NCBI GenBank assembly: GCA_041658125.1
Contig: JBBAAS010000007.1
Location: 1-30,497, forward strand
DNA length: 30,497 nt
Origin: JBBAAS01 sp041658125
Lineage (GTDB): Bacteria > Patescibacteriota > Microgenomatia > UBA12405
Direction: 5' to 3'
In this document: in pieces, positions 8,965 to 16,021 of the stretch
Position numbering within the stretch: the stretch's first letter is position 1
How the letters are laid out: each line of letters begins with the position of its first letter
The notes under the pieces: model-generated
Seen by the model: only the letters and a program-made list of their open reading frames with translations
What the model was told of the DNA's origin: nothing
Database searches by the model: none
Position numbers and translations under genes: made by a program

Positions 8965-9414
8965 ATGACCCTCAAAGCTGACAAGCAAAAAATTATAGAA
9001 TTAGAAAATCGGGCTCTTGAGCTCGAAGAAAAATGGAAACGGTCTTTGGCCGACTATTCCAATTTGGAAAAACGGATTGACGGCCAGCGGCAACTTTTTA
9101 TTTCTTTGGTCACTACCGGTATTGTTGCCAAATTTATCGATGTTTTAGATGATCTTTATCTTGCCCAAAAACATCTCAATGACCCTGGATTAAAATTAGC
9201 GATTGATAAATACGTCGCTGTTCTGAAAAGCGAAGGCTTAGTTGAAATTGATCATTCCCAAAAATTTGACCCAACGACCATGGAGTGTATCGAAGCCGTA
9301 GAAGGTGAAAAAGACAAAGTCGTTGAAATCAAAAAAAGAGGCTATCTTCTTAACGGCCAATGTCTTCGTCCTGCCCAAGTCTCCGTCGGTCGTGGAGCTG
9401 AAATTAAAAATTAA
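8965..9414 (+). CDS. grpE: nucleotide exchange factor GrpE
   Basis: GrpE releases ADP from DnaK and resets the chaperone cycle. This 149-residue protein has the expected N-terminal coiled coil (about 5-45, with WKRSLADYSNLEKRIDGQ), a middle helical part (FIDVLDDLYLAQKHL) and the C-terminal beta domain (GLVEIDHSQKFDPTTMECIE, then KRGYLLNGQCLRPAQVSVG). It is near the short end of the family, lacking the acidic N-terminal extension. It is the second gene of the hrcA operon; no Shine-Dalgarno precedes its ATG, only a T-run. Confidence 0.95.
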   Translation: MTLKADKQKIIELENRALELEEKWKRSLADYSNLEKRIDGQRQLFISLVTTGIVAKFIDVLDDLYLAQKHLNDPGLKLAIDKYVAVLKSEGLVEIDHSQKFDPTTMECIEAVEGEKDKVVEIKKRGYLLNGQCLRPAQVSVGRGAEIKN

Positions 9415-9415
9415 A

Positions 9416-9424
9416 TGTTATAAA
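9416..9424 (+). promoter_or_regulatory. possible internal extended -10 before dnaK
   Basis: TGTTATAAA fits the extended -10 TGnTATAAT at five of six core bases. It ends 13 bases before ATG 9438, which would leave a leader of about 7 nt. It could give CIRCE-independent basal dnaK-dnaJ expression. No -35 was recognised. Confidence 0.35.
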
Positions 9425-9437
9425 ATTTTAAACAAAT

Positions 9438-11348
9438 ATGCCTAACAAAATCATTGGTATTGATCTTGGTACCACCAATTCCTGTATCGCCGTTATGGAA
9501 GGCGGCACTCCAAAAGTTATTTTGACCTCTGAAGGTCGTAATACCATTCCTTCGGTTGTTGAGCCGGTTAAAAATTTGGTCGGTGATTTAGCCAAGCGGC
9601 AGATGGTCTTAAATCCTCAAAACACTATCTATAGTGTCAAGCGGCTGATGGGCCGCCGGTTTACCGATCCTGAAGTTGAAAAAACTAAAAAAGTCGCTGC
9701 TTACAAAATTGTTGCCGGTAAGGACAATATGGCTGCTGTTGAAATCAACGGTAAAATTTATACCCCTCAGGAAATTTCCGCCAAGATTTTAATGAAAGCC
9801 AAAGTTGATGCCGAAAAATATTTAGGTGAAAAAATTACCGATGCCGTGATCACAGTTCCTGCCTACTTTGACGATTCTCAACGCCAGGCTACCAAACAAG
9901 CCGGTGAAATTGCCGGTCTTACGGTTAAGCGGATTGTCAATGAACCCACCGCTTCAGCTCTCGCTTATGGCTTGGATAAAAAGAAAAAGGGGATAGTTGC
10001 TGTTTATGATTTGGGTGGCGGGACTTTTGATATTTCCATTTTGGAAATTGGTGATGGCGTTTTTGAAGTCAAAGCTACCAATGGTGATACTTTCCTCGGC
10101 GGCGACGACTTTGATCAAAAAGTTATCAACTGGCTTTTGGATAGCTTCAAAAAAGAACACGGTGTTGACCTAACCAAAGATCCCCAGGCTCTTCAGCGTA
10201 TTCGTGAAGTCGCCGAAAAGGCCAAAATTGAGCTTTCTTCCGCCATGGATACCGAAATCAATTTACCTTTTATTACCCAAAAAGACGGCTCGCCTATTCA
10301 TTTAACTATCAAGTTGACCCGTTCCGAATTGGAAAAATTAGTTGATGATTTAATTCAAAAAACTATTTCTCCGGTCGAAAAATGTCTCAAAGATGCCGGT
10401 GTCAACAAGAGTGATATCACCGATATCGTTATGGTCGGTGGTATGACCCGGATGCCCAAAGTTTTGGAAGTTGTCAAAACTTTTTTTGGCAAAGATCCCA
10501 ACACTACCGTTAATCCTGATGAGGTTGTTGCCGTCGGGGCCGCCGTTCAGGGCGCTGTTTTGACCGGTGAAGTCAAAGACATTGTCTTGCTTGATGTTAC
10601 CCCGCTTACTTTAGGCATTGAAACTGCCGGCAATGTTAAAACTCCGCTTATCGATCGCAATACCACCGTTCCTACCAAAAAATCGCAGGTCTTTAGTACT
10701 TATTCTGATAATCAACCTCAAGTTGAAATCAACGTTTTGCAGGGTGAACGGCCCATGGCGATCGACAACAAGTCGCTTGGTCGTTTTGTTCTGGACGGGA
10801 TTCCTCCGGCCGCCCGTGGTACGCCTCAAATCGAAGTCACCTTCGATATCGACAGTAATGGCATTTTAAGCGTTACCGCCAAGGACAAGGGTACCAACAA
10901 AGAACAAAAAATCACTATTCAAAACGCTACCAACCTAACCAAGGAAGAGGTTGAAAAAATGAAAGCTGATGCTGATCTTCATGCCCAGGACGATGAGCAA
11001 AAACGGGCTTTGGTTGAAAGTCACAATCGTCTTGATAGCACCATCTTTTCCGGTGAAAAAACTATCAAAGACTTTGGCGATAAAGTCAAAGCCGATGATA
11101 AGCAAAAAATTGAGGAAAAAATCAAAGCCGGTAAAGAACTTTTAGCTAAAACTGATGCCAAAAAAGATGAATTTGACAAATTCTCCGAAGAACTTGGCCA
11201 AATCCTGCAAACCGTTGGTGCCGCTATTTATCAACAATCCGGCCAAGCCGGATCTTCGACAGGCCAACCCGAGCAGGAAGCACCTAAGTCCGACAAGAAA
11301 AAGGATGATTCCAAAAAAGAGGCTGAAGAAGGTGAGATTGTCAAATAA
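9438..11348 (+). CDS. dnaK: chaperone protein DnaK (Hsp70)
   Basis: DnaK is the ATP-driven Hsp70 that binds exposed hydrophobic peptide segments, working with DnaJ and GrpE encoded on either side. The 636-residue protein has full-length architecture: phosphate-1 loop GIDLGTTNSCIAVMEGG at the N-terminus, phosphate-2 VYDLGGGTFDISIL near 190, the adenosine motif VMVGGMTRMPKV near 335, the interdomain linker DIVLLDVTPLTLGIET near 385, the beta-sandwich substrate domain to about 500, a helical lid, and an acidic/lysine-rich tail ending EEGEIVK. No key residue is missing. The stop TAA directly abuts the dnaJ ATG. Confidence 0.99.
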   Translation: MPNKIIGIDLGTTNSCIAVMEGGTPKVILTSEGRNTIPSVVEPVKNLVGDLAKRQMVLNPQNTIYSVKRLMGRRFTDPEVEKTKKVAAYKIVAGKDNMAAVEINGKIYTPQEISAKILMKAKVDAEKYLGEKITDAVITVPAYFDDSQRQATKQAGEIAGLTVKRIVNEPTASALAYGLDKKKKGIVAVYDLGGGTFDISILEIGDGVFEVKATNGDTFLGGDDFDQKVINWLLDSFKKEHGVDLTKDPQALQRIREVAEKAKIELSSAMDTEINLPFITQKDGSPIHLTIKLTRSELEKLVDDLIQKTISPVEKCLKDAGVNKSDITDIVMVGGMTRMPKVLEVVKTFFGKDPNTTVNPDEVVAVGAAVQGAVLTGEVKDIVLLDVTPLTLGIETAGNVKTPLIDRNTTVPTKKSQVFSTYSDNQPQVEINVLQGERPMAIDNKSLGRFVLDGIPPAARGTPQIEVTFDIDSNGILSVTAKDKGTNKEQKITIQNATNLTKEEVEKMKADADLHAQDDEQKRALVESHNRLDSTIFSGEKTIKDFGDKVKADDKQKIEEKIKAGKELLAKTDAKKDEFDKFSEELGQILQTVGAAIYQQSGQAGSSTGQPEQEAPKSDKKKDDSKKEAEEGEIVK

Positions 11349-12215
11349 ATGAAGCGGGATTTTTACGAAACTCTAGGTGTCAATAAGTCGGCCTCAAAAG
11401 AGGAGATCAAGTCCGCCTACCGAAAAAAAGCTCTTGAATGGCACCCTGACCGCAATAAGTCTGCCGATGCAGAGGAAAAATTTAAGGAAATCAATGAAGC
11501 TTACGAAATTTTAAGTAACGGTGAAAAAAAGGCGGCTTATGATCAATACGGTCATGCCGCCTTTGATCCGGCTACCGGTGGCTTTGGCGGTCGTACTTAC
11601 ACTGATCAATCCGGTCCTTTTACTTATACCTGGTCCGGTGGCAATCAAAATCCCTTTGGCAGTGGCACCGATTTTGATTTCGGCGGATTTAGCAATCCTT
11701 TCGATATTTTTGAACAGTTTTTCGGTGCCGGTTTCAGCACTGGTCGTTCCCGTTCTACCCGCCAATTACCCACTTACAAAATTCAGCTTAGTTTTTTAGA
11801 TGCCGCCAATGGCTGTCAAAAAGAAGTTGATATTGCCGGCAAACACAAATCCATTAAAATTCCCGCCGGAGTTGACGATGGTCAACGGATTCGGTTTACC
11901 GACTTTATTCTCTATGTTGACGTTCTTCCCGATAAAACCTTCAAACGTGAAGGTAACGATGTTTTTGTCAATGTCGAAATTTCTTTTGCGGAAGCGGTTT
12001 TAGGTGCCGACATTGAAGTTCCTACTCTTAAAGATCGCCTTAAAGTCAAAGTCAAACCGGGCACTCAACCCAACACTCTTATTCGGCTTCGTGGCCAGGG
12101 GATTAGGGATGTCAACGGCTTTGGCGTTGGTGACCTTTATATTCGTCTGGTTGTTACTGTTCCCATCCGTCTAACCTCCCGGCAAAAAGATTTGATCAAA
12201 GATTTGGGATTGTAA
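11349..12215 (+). CDS. dnaJ: DnaJ-family co-chaperone without zinc finger (CbpA-like, type B)
   Basis: J-domain proteins stimulate DnaK ATPase and deliver substrates. Residues 1-70 form the J domain with the HPD motif (EWHPDRNKS). A Gly/Phe-rich region follows (about 75-130), and then the two beta C-terminal domains (YKIQLSFLDAANGCQKEVDI; ISFAEAVLGADIEVPTL; IRLRGQGI). At 288 residues it lacks the four CxxCxGxG repeats of classical DnaJ, so the architecture is that of CbpA, although the operon position is that of dnaJ. It starts at the base after the dnaK stop, implying translational coupling. The product is secure; the symbol dnaJ follows position, and cbpA would also be defensible. Confidence 0.94.
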   Translation: MKRDFYETLGVNKSASKEEIKSAYRKKALEWHPDRNKSADAEEKFKEINEAYEILSNGEKKAAYDQYGHAAFDPATGGFGGRTYTDQSGPFTYTWSGGNQNPFGSGTDFDFGGFSNPFDIFEQFFGAGFSTGRSRSTRQLPTYKIQLSFLDAANGCQKEVDIAGKHKSIKIPAGVDDGQRIRFTDFILYVDVLPDKTFKREGNDVFVNVEISFAEAVLGADIEVPTLKDRLKVKVKPGTQPNTLIRLRGQGIRDVNGFGVGDLYIRLVVTVPIRLTSRQKDLIKDLGL

Positions 12216-12223
12216 TTATTTTC

Positions 12224-12232
12224 TGCTATAAT
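12224..12232 (+). promoter_or_regulatory. extended -10 promoter for nusA-infB
   Basis: TGCTATAAT (extended -10, with TATAAT at 12227-12232) lies in the gap after dnaJ. Expected transcription start is about 12239, giving nusA a leader of about 78 nt, long for this window. The same TGCTATAAT string precedes rpsO and alaS. Confidence 0.7.
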
Positions 12233-12253
12233 CTTCTCACTAAATTTATATAA

Positions 12254-12298
12254 ATGGGTATTATCGGAACGGGGACGGGCAACGTCCCCCGTTTTTGA
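12254..12298 (+). other. possible leader peptide ORF in the nusA leader
   Basis: ATG 12254 opens a 14-codon frame (MGIIGTGTGNVPRF) that ends with TGA and runs straight through the hairpin at 12268-12293. Translation of it would disrupt the hairpin, as in attenuation systems, but no ribosome-binding site is visible and the frame may be chance. Confidence 0.25.
12268..12296 (+). terminator. terminator-like hairpin in nusA leader
   Basis: AACGGGGACG pairs with CGTCCCCCGTT (10 bp with one bulged C; core GGGGACG/CGTCCCC) across the loop GGCAA, followed by a T run at 12292-12296. It lies downstream of the TGCTATAAT promoter and upstream of nusA. It could therefore end the hrcA operon, attenuate nusA, or both. 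Confidence 0.7.
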
Positions 12299-12316
12299 TC
12301 TACCCCCAAAAAAACT

Positions 12317-13303
12317 ATGGATCTTAAAAAACTACCAAAAACCGAATTTGCCGCTGCTGTCGCTCAAATTGCCGGTGAACGTAATATCGATGTCCAATCA
12401 ATTCTCGATTCTATCGAACTTGGTCTAATTTCCGCCTATAAACGGGATCAAAAAGAACACGGAATTACTGTTTCCGAAGAGGATCAATTTACTGTCGAAT
12501 TAGTTCCAGAAAGCGGATCTTTCAAGGTTTTCAATATTACCGATGATAAAAAAGTTGACGTTACTCCTCCCGGTTTTGGTCGAATTGCCGCCCAAACCGC
12601 CAAGCAGGTTATCGATCAAAAAATCCGCGAAGTCGAAAGAGAAGCCGTTTTGGGCGATTACCAAAAGAAAATCGGCTCCTTAATTTATGGAACTGTTCTT
12701 CGGGTTGATCCCTACCGCATTACCGTCGGCATTGGTAAGGCCGAAGGTATCTGTCCTAAAGAAGAACAAATAAAAAATGAAAACCTTCCCCTTAGCGACC
12801 ATCGTCTTTTTTTGGTCAAATCGATTCTTGTTGATGAAAAAACTCTCCGCAAAGACATTATTCTTTCCCGCCGCGATAATGCTTTTATCGAACAGTTATT
12901 TGCCCGGGAAGTTCCTGAAGTTGGTAATCGGGCTGTCAAGATTGAAAAAATTGCCCGTGATTCCGGCGTTAGAATTAAGGTCGCCGTTTCTTCTTCCCAA
13001 GCCGGAGTTGATCCGGTCGGTTCCTGTATTGGTCAACAGGGTTCAAGAATTCAATCAATTCTTCGTGAACTTCCTGCCGACGAAAAGGTTGATGTTATTG
13101 CCTATTCAAAAAACTTAAATCAGTTTATTGCCCAAGCTTTATCGCCGGCTCAAAACGTCAAAGTCGAGTCAGTTAACAACAGTATGGCTGTAGTTTCCGT
13201 TTCCGAAGACCAGCTGGCTTTGGCTATTGGCGCCGGTGGTGAAAATGTTCGGCTAGCCGGTCTTTTGACCGGTCTTGAAATCAAAGTCCAAGCCGCTAAA
13301 TAA
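12317..13303 (+). CDS. nusA: transcription termination/antitermination factor NusA
   Basis: NusA binds RNA polymerase and nascent RNA, modulating pausing, intrinsic termination and antitermination. The 328-residue protein shows the N-terminal domain (to about 125, with GRIAAQTAKQVIDQKIREVE), an S1 domain (about 130-200, GTVLRVDPYRITVGIGKAEG), and two KH domains (VDPVGSCIGQQGSRIQSI and LAIGAGGENVRLAGLLTGLEI). It ends right after KH2 and so lacks the acidic C-terminal repeats of proteobacterial NusA, as do most other bacterial forms. infB follows after 20 bases. The usual upstream rimP is absent; dnaJ is there instead. The leader contains a terminator-like hairpin, which may let NusA sense its own activity. 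Confidence 0.98.
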   Translation: MDLKKLPKTEFAAAVAQIAGERNIDVQSILDSIELGLISAYKRDQKEHGITVSEEDQFTVELVPESGSFKVFNITDDKKVDVTPPGFGRIAAQTAKQVIDQKIREVEREAVLGDYQKKIGSLIYGTVLRVDPYRITVGIGKAEGICPKEEQIKNENLPLSDHRLFLVKSILVDEKTLRKDIILSRRDNAFIEQLFAREVPEVGNRAVKIEKIARDSGVRIKVAVSSSQAGVDPVGSCIGQQGSRIQSILRELPADEKVDVIAYSKNLNQFIAQALSPAQNVKVESVNNSMAVVSVSEDQLALAIGAGGENVRLAGLLTGLEIKVQAAK

Positions 13304-13323
13304 TTTTTAGGTTTTTTAACAAT

Positions 13324-14736
13324 ATGGCTCAACCTAACTCAACCCTCCAATTTCGTCCGCCGATTGTCACCATCATGGGTCACATTGACCATGGCAAAAC
13401 TACACTTCTCGACAAAATCCGTACCACCAACATTGCCAATCGCGAAGCCGGTGGCATTACTCAACATATCGGTGCCTATCAATCTCAGGGCATAACTTTT
13501 ATCGATACTCCCGGTCATGCCGCTTTTTGTGGCATGAGATCAAGGGGCGCTCAAATTACCGATATTGTCGTTTTGGTTGTTTCTGCCGCCGATGGCGTTA
13601 TGGCCCAAACCAAAGAATGTCTCAACCTCATCAAGCTTTCAAACCTCCCCCTGATCGTTGCCCTCAATAAAATGGATCTTTCTACTGCCTCTCCCGACAT
13701 GGTCAAAGGCCAATTAGTTGAGCTTGGTTTTACCCCTGAAGAATACGGTGGCTCCATTCCTTTGATTCCCGTTTCTGCTAAAACCGGCTTGGGTATCGAC
13801 AAATTGATTGAAGAAATTAAGCTTCATGCTGAAGTCATGGAACTTAAAAACGAGACTGATTCTTCGCTTGAAGCTGTTGTTATCGAATCCAAGCTTGATA
13901 AGGCCCGCGGTCCTCTTGCTTCAGTCATCGTTCGTAAAGGTATTTTAAAGCTTGGCGATATCGTTTATTCGGAAAATATCCACTGTAAAGTCAAAGCTCT
14001 TCTTGATTACAACCGAAAATCTATTACCGAAGCCACTCCTAGCACTCCGGTTGAAATTCTTGGCTTTGAAGCTGTTCCCGCCATTGGTTCAACAATTACC
14101 CCTGCCAAGCAGGAGAAAAAAATAGTTTCTCCTCTTCCTGTCTCTATCGCCGTCGGTGAAGCTACCCCCAAGCTAAATATTATCCTCAAGTCTGACGTCG
14201 AAGGTAGCCTTGAGGCTTTAAAAAGTAGCCTCAACGATGATGTTTTGATCGTTTCTGCCGGTGTTGGCCAGGTTTCCGACAACGACGTTTTTATGGCTCA
14301 AGCCTCAAAAGCTCAAATTTATGCTTTTAACCTAAACGTTGACAAATCAGTCAAAAATTTAGCCCAAAACTCCAAAGTCACCCTCTTTGAGTCCAAGGTA
14401 ATTTATGAAATTATTGACGACATCCAGGCTAGAGTTTTAAGGCTACTTGAACCTACTATTGACGAAACTATCCTTGGTGAAGGTAAAATTATTGCCGAAT
14501 TCAGCATTGACAAGGTAAGAATCGCTGGCTTTCAGTGCACCAAAGGGGAAATTTCCAAAGGGGATTTGGTTCATCTCAAGCGCGACGACAAAATCATCAA
14601 AGATACCAAAGTTGAAGGTATTCACCAGGCTAAAGCTACTATTGACAAGGCTAAAGCAGGTTCAGAATATGGCATTACCTTTCGTCCCTATGTTGATTTT
14701 AAATTAAACGATGTTATAATATCCTATAAGAAGTAG
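13324..14736 (+). CDS. infB: translation initiation factor IF-2 (minimal form)
   Basis: IF-2 is the GTPase that places initiator tRNA on the ribosome and promotes subunit joining. At 470 residues this is essentially only the conserved core: G1 GHIDHGKT (near 19), G2 GGITQHIG, G3 DTPGH, G4 NKMD, G5 SAK, then domain II, domain C1 (LNIILKSDVEGSLEALKSSL) and domain C2 (GEGKIIAEFSIDKVRIAGF). The N-terminal IF2N domains and the long charged linker of E. coli IF-2 (890 residues) are absent; the protein starts about 15 residues before the G domain. It lies between nusA and the NrnA-like gene in the classical cluster order, with rbfA missing. No Shine-Dalgarno precedes the ATG. Confidence 0.98.
   Translation: MAQPNSTLQFRPPIVTIMGHIDHGKTTLLDKIRTTNIANREAGGITQHIGAYQSQGITFIDTPGHAAFCGMRSRGAQITDIVVLVVSAADGVMAQTKECLNLIKLSNLPLIVALNKMDLSTASPDMVKGQLVELGFTPEEYGGSIPLIPVSAKTGLGIDKLIEEIKLHAEVMELKNETDSSLEAVVIESKLDKARGPLASVIVRKGILKLGDIVYSENIHCKVKALLDYNRKSITEATPSTPVEILGFEAVPAIGSTITPAKQEKKIVSPLPVSIAVGEATPKLNIILKSDVEGSLEALKSSLNDDVLIVSAGVGQVSDNDVFMAQASKAQIYAFNLNVDKSVKNLAQNSKVTLFESKVIYEIIDDIQARVLRLLEPTIDETILGEGKIIAEFSIDKVRIAGFQCTKGEISKGDLVHLKRDDKIIKDTKVEGIHQAKATIDKAKAGSEYGITFRPYVDFKLNDVIISYKK
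14712..14720 (+). promoter_or_regulatory. possible extended -10 at the end of infB
   Basis: TGTTATAAT (TATAAT at 14715-14720) lies inside the last codons of infB and ends 24 bases before ATG 14745. The codons partly constrain it, but the full extended -10 match suggests an extra start for the downstream gene. Confidence 0.45.
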
Positions 14737-14744
14737 TAATTACT

Positions 14745-15593
14745 ATGAGCCCCAGAAGCTCTTCTTTATTTACTAATCAATTTGGAAGCAGGCCAAATAT
14801 GAAAAACTATAATATTGCTCCGATCAAAAATTTACTTCAGAACAGTAAAAATGCTCTCGTAGTCGTTCCTCAAATGAACGTCGACAGCATTGCCGGTGCT
14901 TTAGCTTTAGCCCTGGCTTTAAAGAAAAAAAATATTGATACTAAAGTTTTTTGTCCGACCGGAACCGATCAAAATTACTCCAAATTAAGCGGACTTGAAC
15001 TTTTGAGCGATACCTATAATGCTTCAGATTTGGTCATTTCTTTGGATCATCCGCTCGATCAAATTGAAAACGTTTCTTACAACGATGATGGCGGTCACCT
15101 TAATTTAGTCATCAAAACCAAGTCTACTTCCCCAAAAATTCAGAATGATCATATCGTTATCAACAGTTCCTCAACCGCCGATATCTGTTTTATGCTCGGC
15201 GACGAAACTGTTTTGGGCGACAAAGCTTCCCTTACTCAAAAAGGCAATTGGGTTTTCTTGTCTCCTACCAATATCAACAAAGCTTGGGCCAAGGCCTCTT
15301 TGATCGATCCTGATGCTCCATTTTGTGAGATGCTTACTTTTATGTTGCCCATACTTGGTTTGGAACTTGACCTTGATTCCGGTAAAAATCTTTTAATCGG
15401 TCTTCGGGTTGCTACTCAATCTTTTTCAGTTAACGTTTCTCCGGAAACTTTTGAAGCCGGCGCTGTCTGTCTTCGGGCTACTCAGCCGGTTGAGGTTCAA
15501 CCTGCTTTCGAACCCACTCCGATTGAAAATGTTGAGAAAACCGGTTCCTTCACTCCCGGTACCAACAAACCCAATCCCGCTCCGACTATCTAA
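14745..15593 (+). CDS. degenerate DHH/NrnA-like phosphoesterase-fold protein
   Basis: NrnA-type DHH enzymes degrade nanoRNA and pAp. This 282-residue protein keeps their skeleton: residues 30-65 (VDSIAGALALALALKKKN) align with the DGDAIGSALALAxALKK segment, residues 88-93 with the VISLD strand, and residues about 195-240 (LPILGLELDLD, GLRVATQSF, SPETFEAGA) with the GIxTDTGSF and TPETFxxAA region. The metal-binding residues are largely gone: the first Asp of DxD is Asn45, no DHH triad is present, and the TDTG Asp is Ala223. A Pro-rich tail replaces the DHHA1 domain. It sits between infB and rpsO, where nrnA lies in many bacteria. I infer a catalytically dead or repurposed binding protein. An alternative start is ATG 14799. 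Confidence 0.72.
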   Translation: MSPRSSSLFTNQFGSRPNMKNYNIAPIKNLLQNSKNALVVVPQMNVDSIAGALALALALKKKNIDTKVFCPTGTDQNYSKLSGLELLSDTYNASDLVISLDHPLDQIENVSYNDDGGHLNLVIKTKSTSPKIQNDHIVINSSSTADICFMLGDETVLGDKASLTQKGNWVFLSPTNINKAWAKASLIDPDAPFCEMLTFMLPILGLELDLDSGKNLLIGLRVATQSFSVNVSPETFEAGAVCLRATQPVEVQPAFEPTPIENVEKTGSFTPGTNKPNPAPTI

Positions 15594-15614
15594 TCCATCG
15601 CCAACCTGAATTTG

Positions 15615-15623
15615 TGCTATAAT
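15615..15623 (+). promoter_or_regulatory. extended -10 promoter for rpsO
   Basis: TGCTATAAT (TATAAT at 15618-15623) lies just after the NrnA-like gene. Expected transcription start is about 15630, giving rpsO a leader of about 71 nt that includes a hairpin. Confidence 0.72.
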
Positions 15624-15647
15624 TCCCCCACTACTATCATGCTGGTT

Positions 15648-15678
15648 TCTTGGGAGCCATTCCAAGATTTTAGTTTTT
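15648..15678 (+). promoter_or_regulatory. rpsO leader hairpin with U-rich tail (possible S15 autoregulatory site or attenuator)
   Basis: TCTTGGGA (15648-15655) pairs with TTCCAAGA (15660-15667) over the loop GCCA, giving 8 bp including one G-U pair next to G-C pairs. TTTTAGTTTTT follows at once. S15 is known to repress its own mRNA in several bacteria using structured leaders that mimic its rRNA site (G-U/G-C). Whether this leader is bound is inference. Confidence 0.5.
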
Positions 15679-15700
15679 ACCAGTCAATAGCAGTAATTTT

Positions 15701-15970
15701 ATGGCATTAACCAAAGAAGAAAAAAACGAGATCATCTCGAAATACTCTCAAGCCAAAGGCGATACCGGCTCACCCGAAATTCAAATCGCCATCCTTTATA
15801 AAGAAGTCGAAAAGCTTCAGGGCCATTTAGCCGAAAACAAGCACGATTCTCCCGCCAAACGCGGATTATTAAGTAAAATTGCCAAGCGTCGTCGTCTCTT
15901 ACGTTATTTATCCGAGCATAACCCCGAAAGATACCAAAAAATCGTCAAGGATTTGGGTCTAAAGAAATAA
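15701..15970 (+). CDS. rpsO: 30S ribosomal protein uS15
   Basis: uS15 binds 16S rRNA helices 20-22 early in 30S assembly. The 89-residue length matches the family exactly. It has the KGDTGSPEIQIAIL motif (about 19-32), the conserved HLAENKHDSPAKRGLL helix-turn with its RNA-contacting His and Asp, and the basic KRRRLLRYL segment near the C-terminus. The leader is structured and pnp follows after 51 bases, the widespread rpsO-pnp pairing. No Shine-Dalgarno precedes the ATG; the upstream bases are GCAGTAATTTT. Confidence 0.99.
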   Translation: MALTKEEKNEIISKYSQAKGDTGSPEIQIAILYKEVEKLQGHLAENKHDSPAKRGLLSKIAKRRRLLRYLSEHNPERYQKIVKDLGLKK

Positions 15971-15987
15971 AGCTCGTGGTTATCGTT

Positions 15988-15993
15988 TATAAT
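15988..15993 (+). promoter_or_regulatory. -10 box for pnp
   Basis: TATAAT lies 28 bases before the pnp ATG, predicting a start near 16000 and a leader of about 22 nt rich in A and T. No -35 is recognisable. The AT-only inverted repeat at 15992-16005 is too weak to call a terminator. Confidence 0.5.
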
Positions 15994-16021
15994 TAATTTA
16001 TTAATCTAATTTATTTTTCTC

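Noticed and set aside
15992..16005. AT-only inverted repeat ATTAA/TTAAT before pnp as terminator
   Set aside because: A five-base AT stem is too weak, and it overlaps the likely -10 of pnp.
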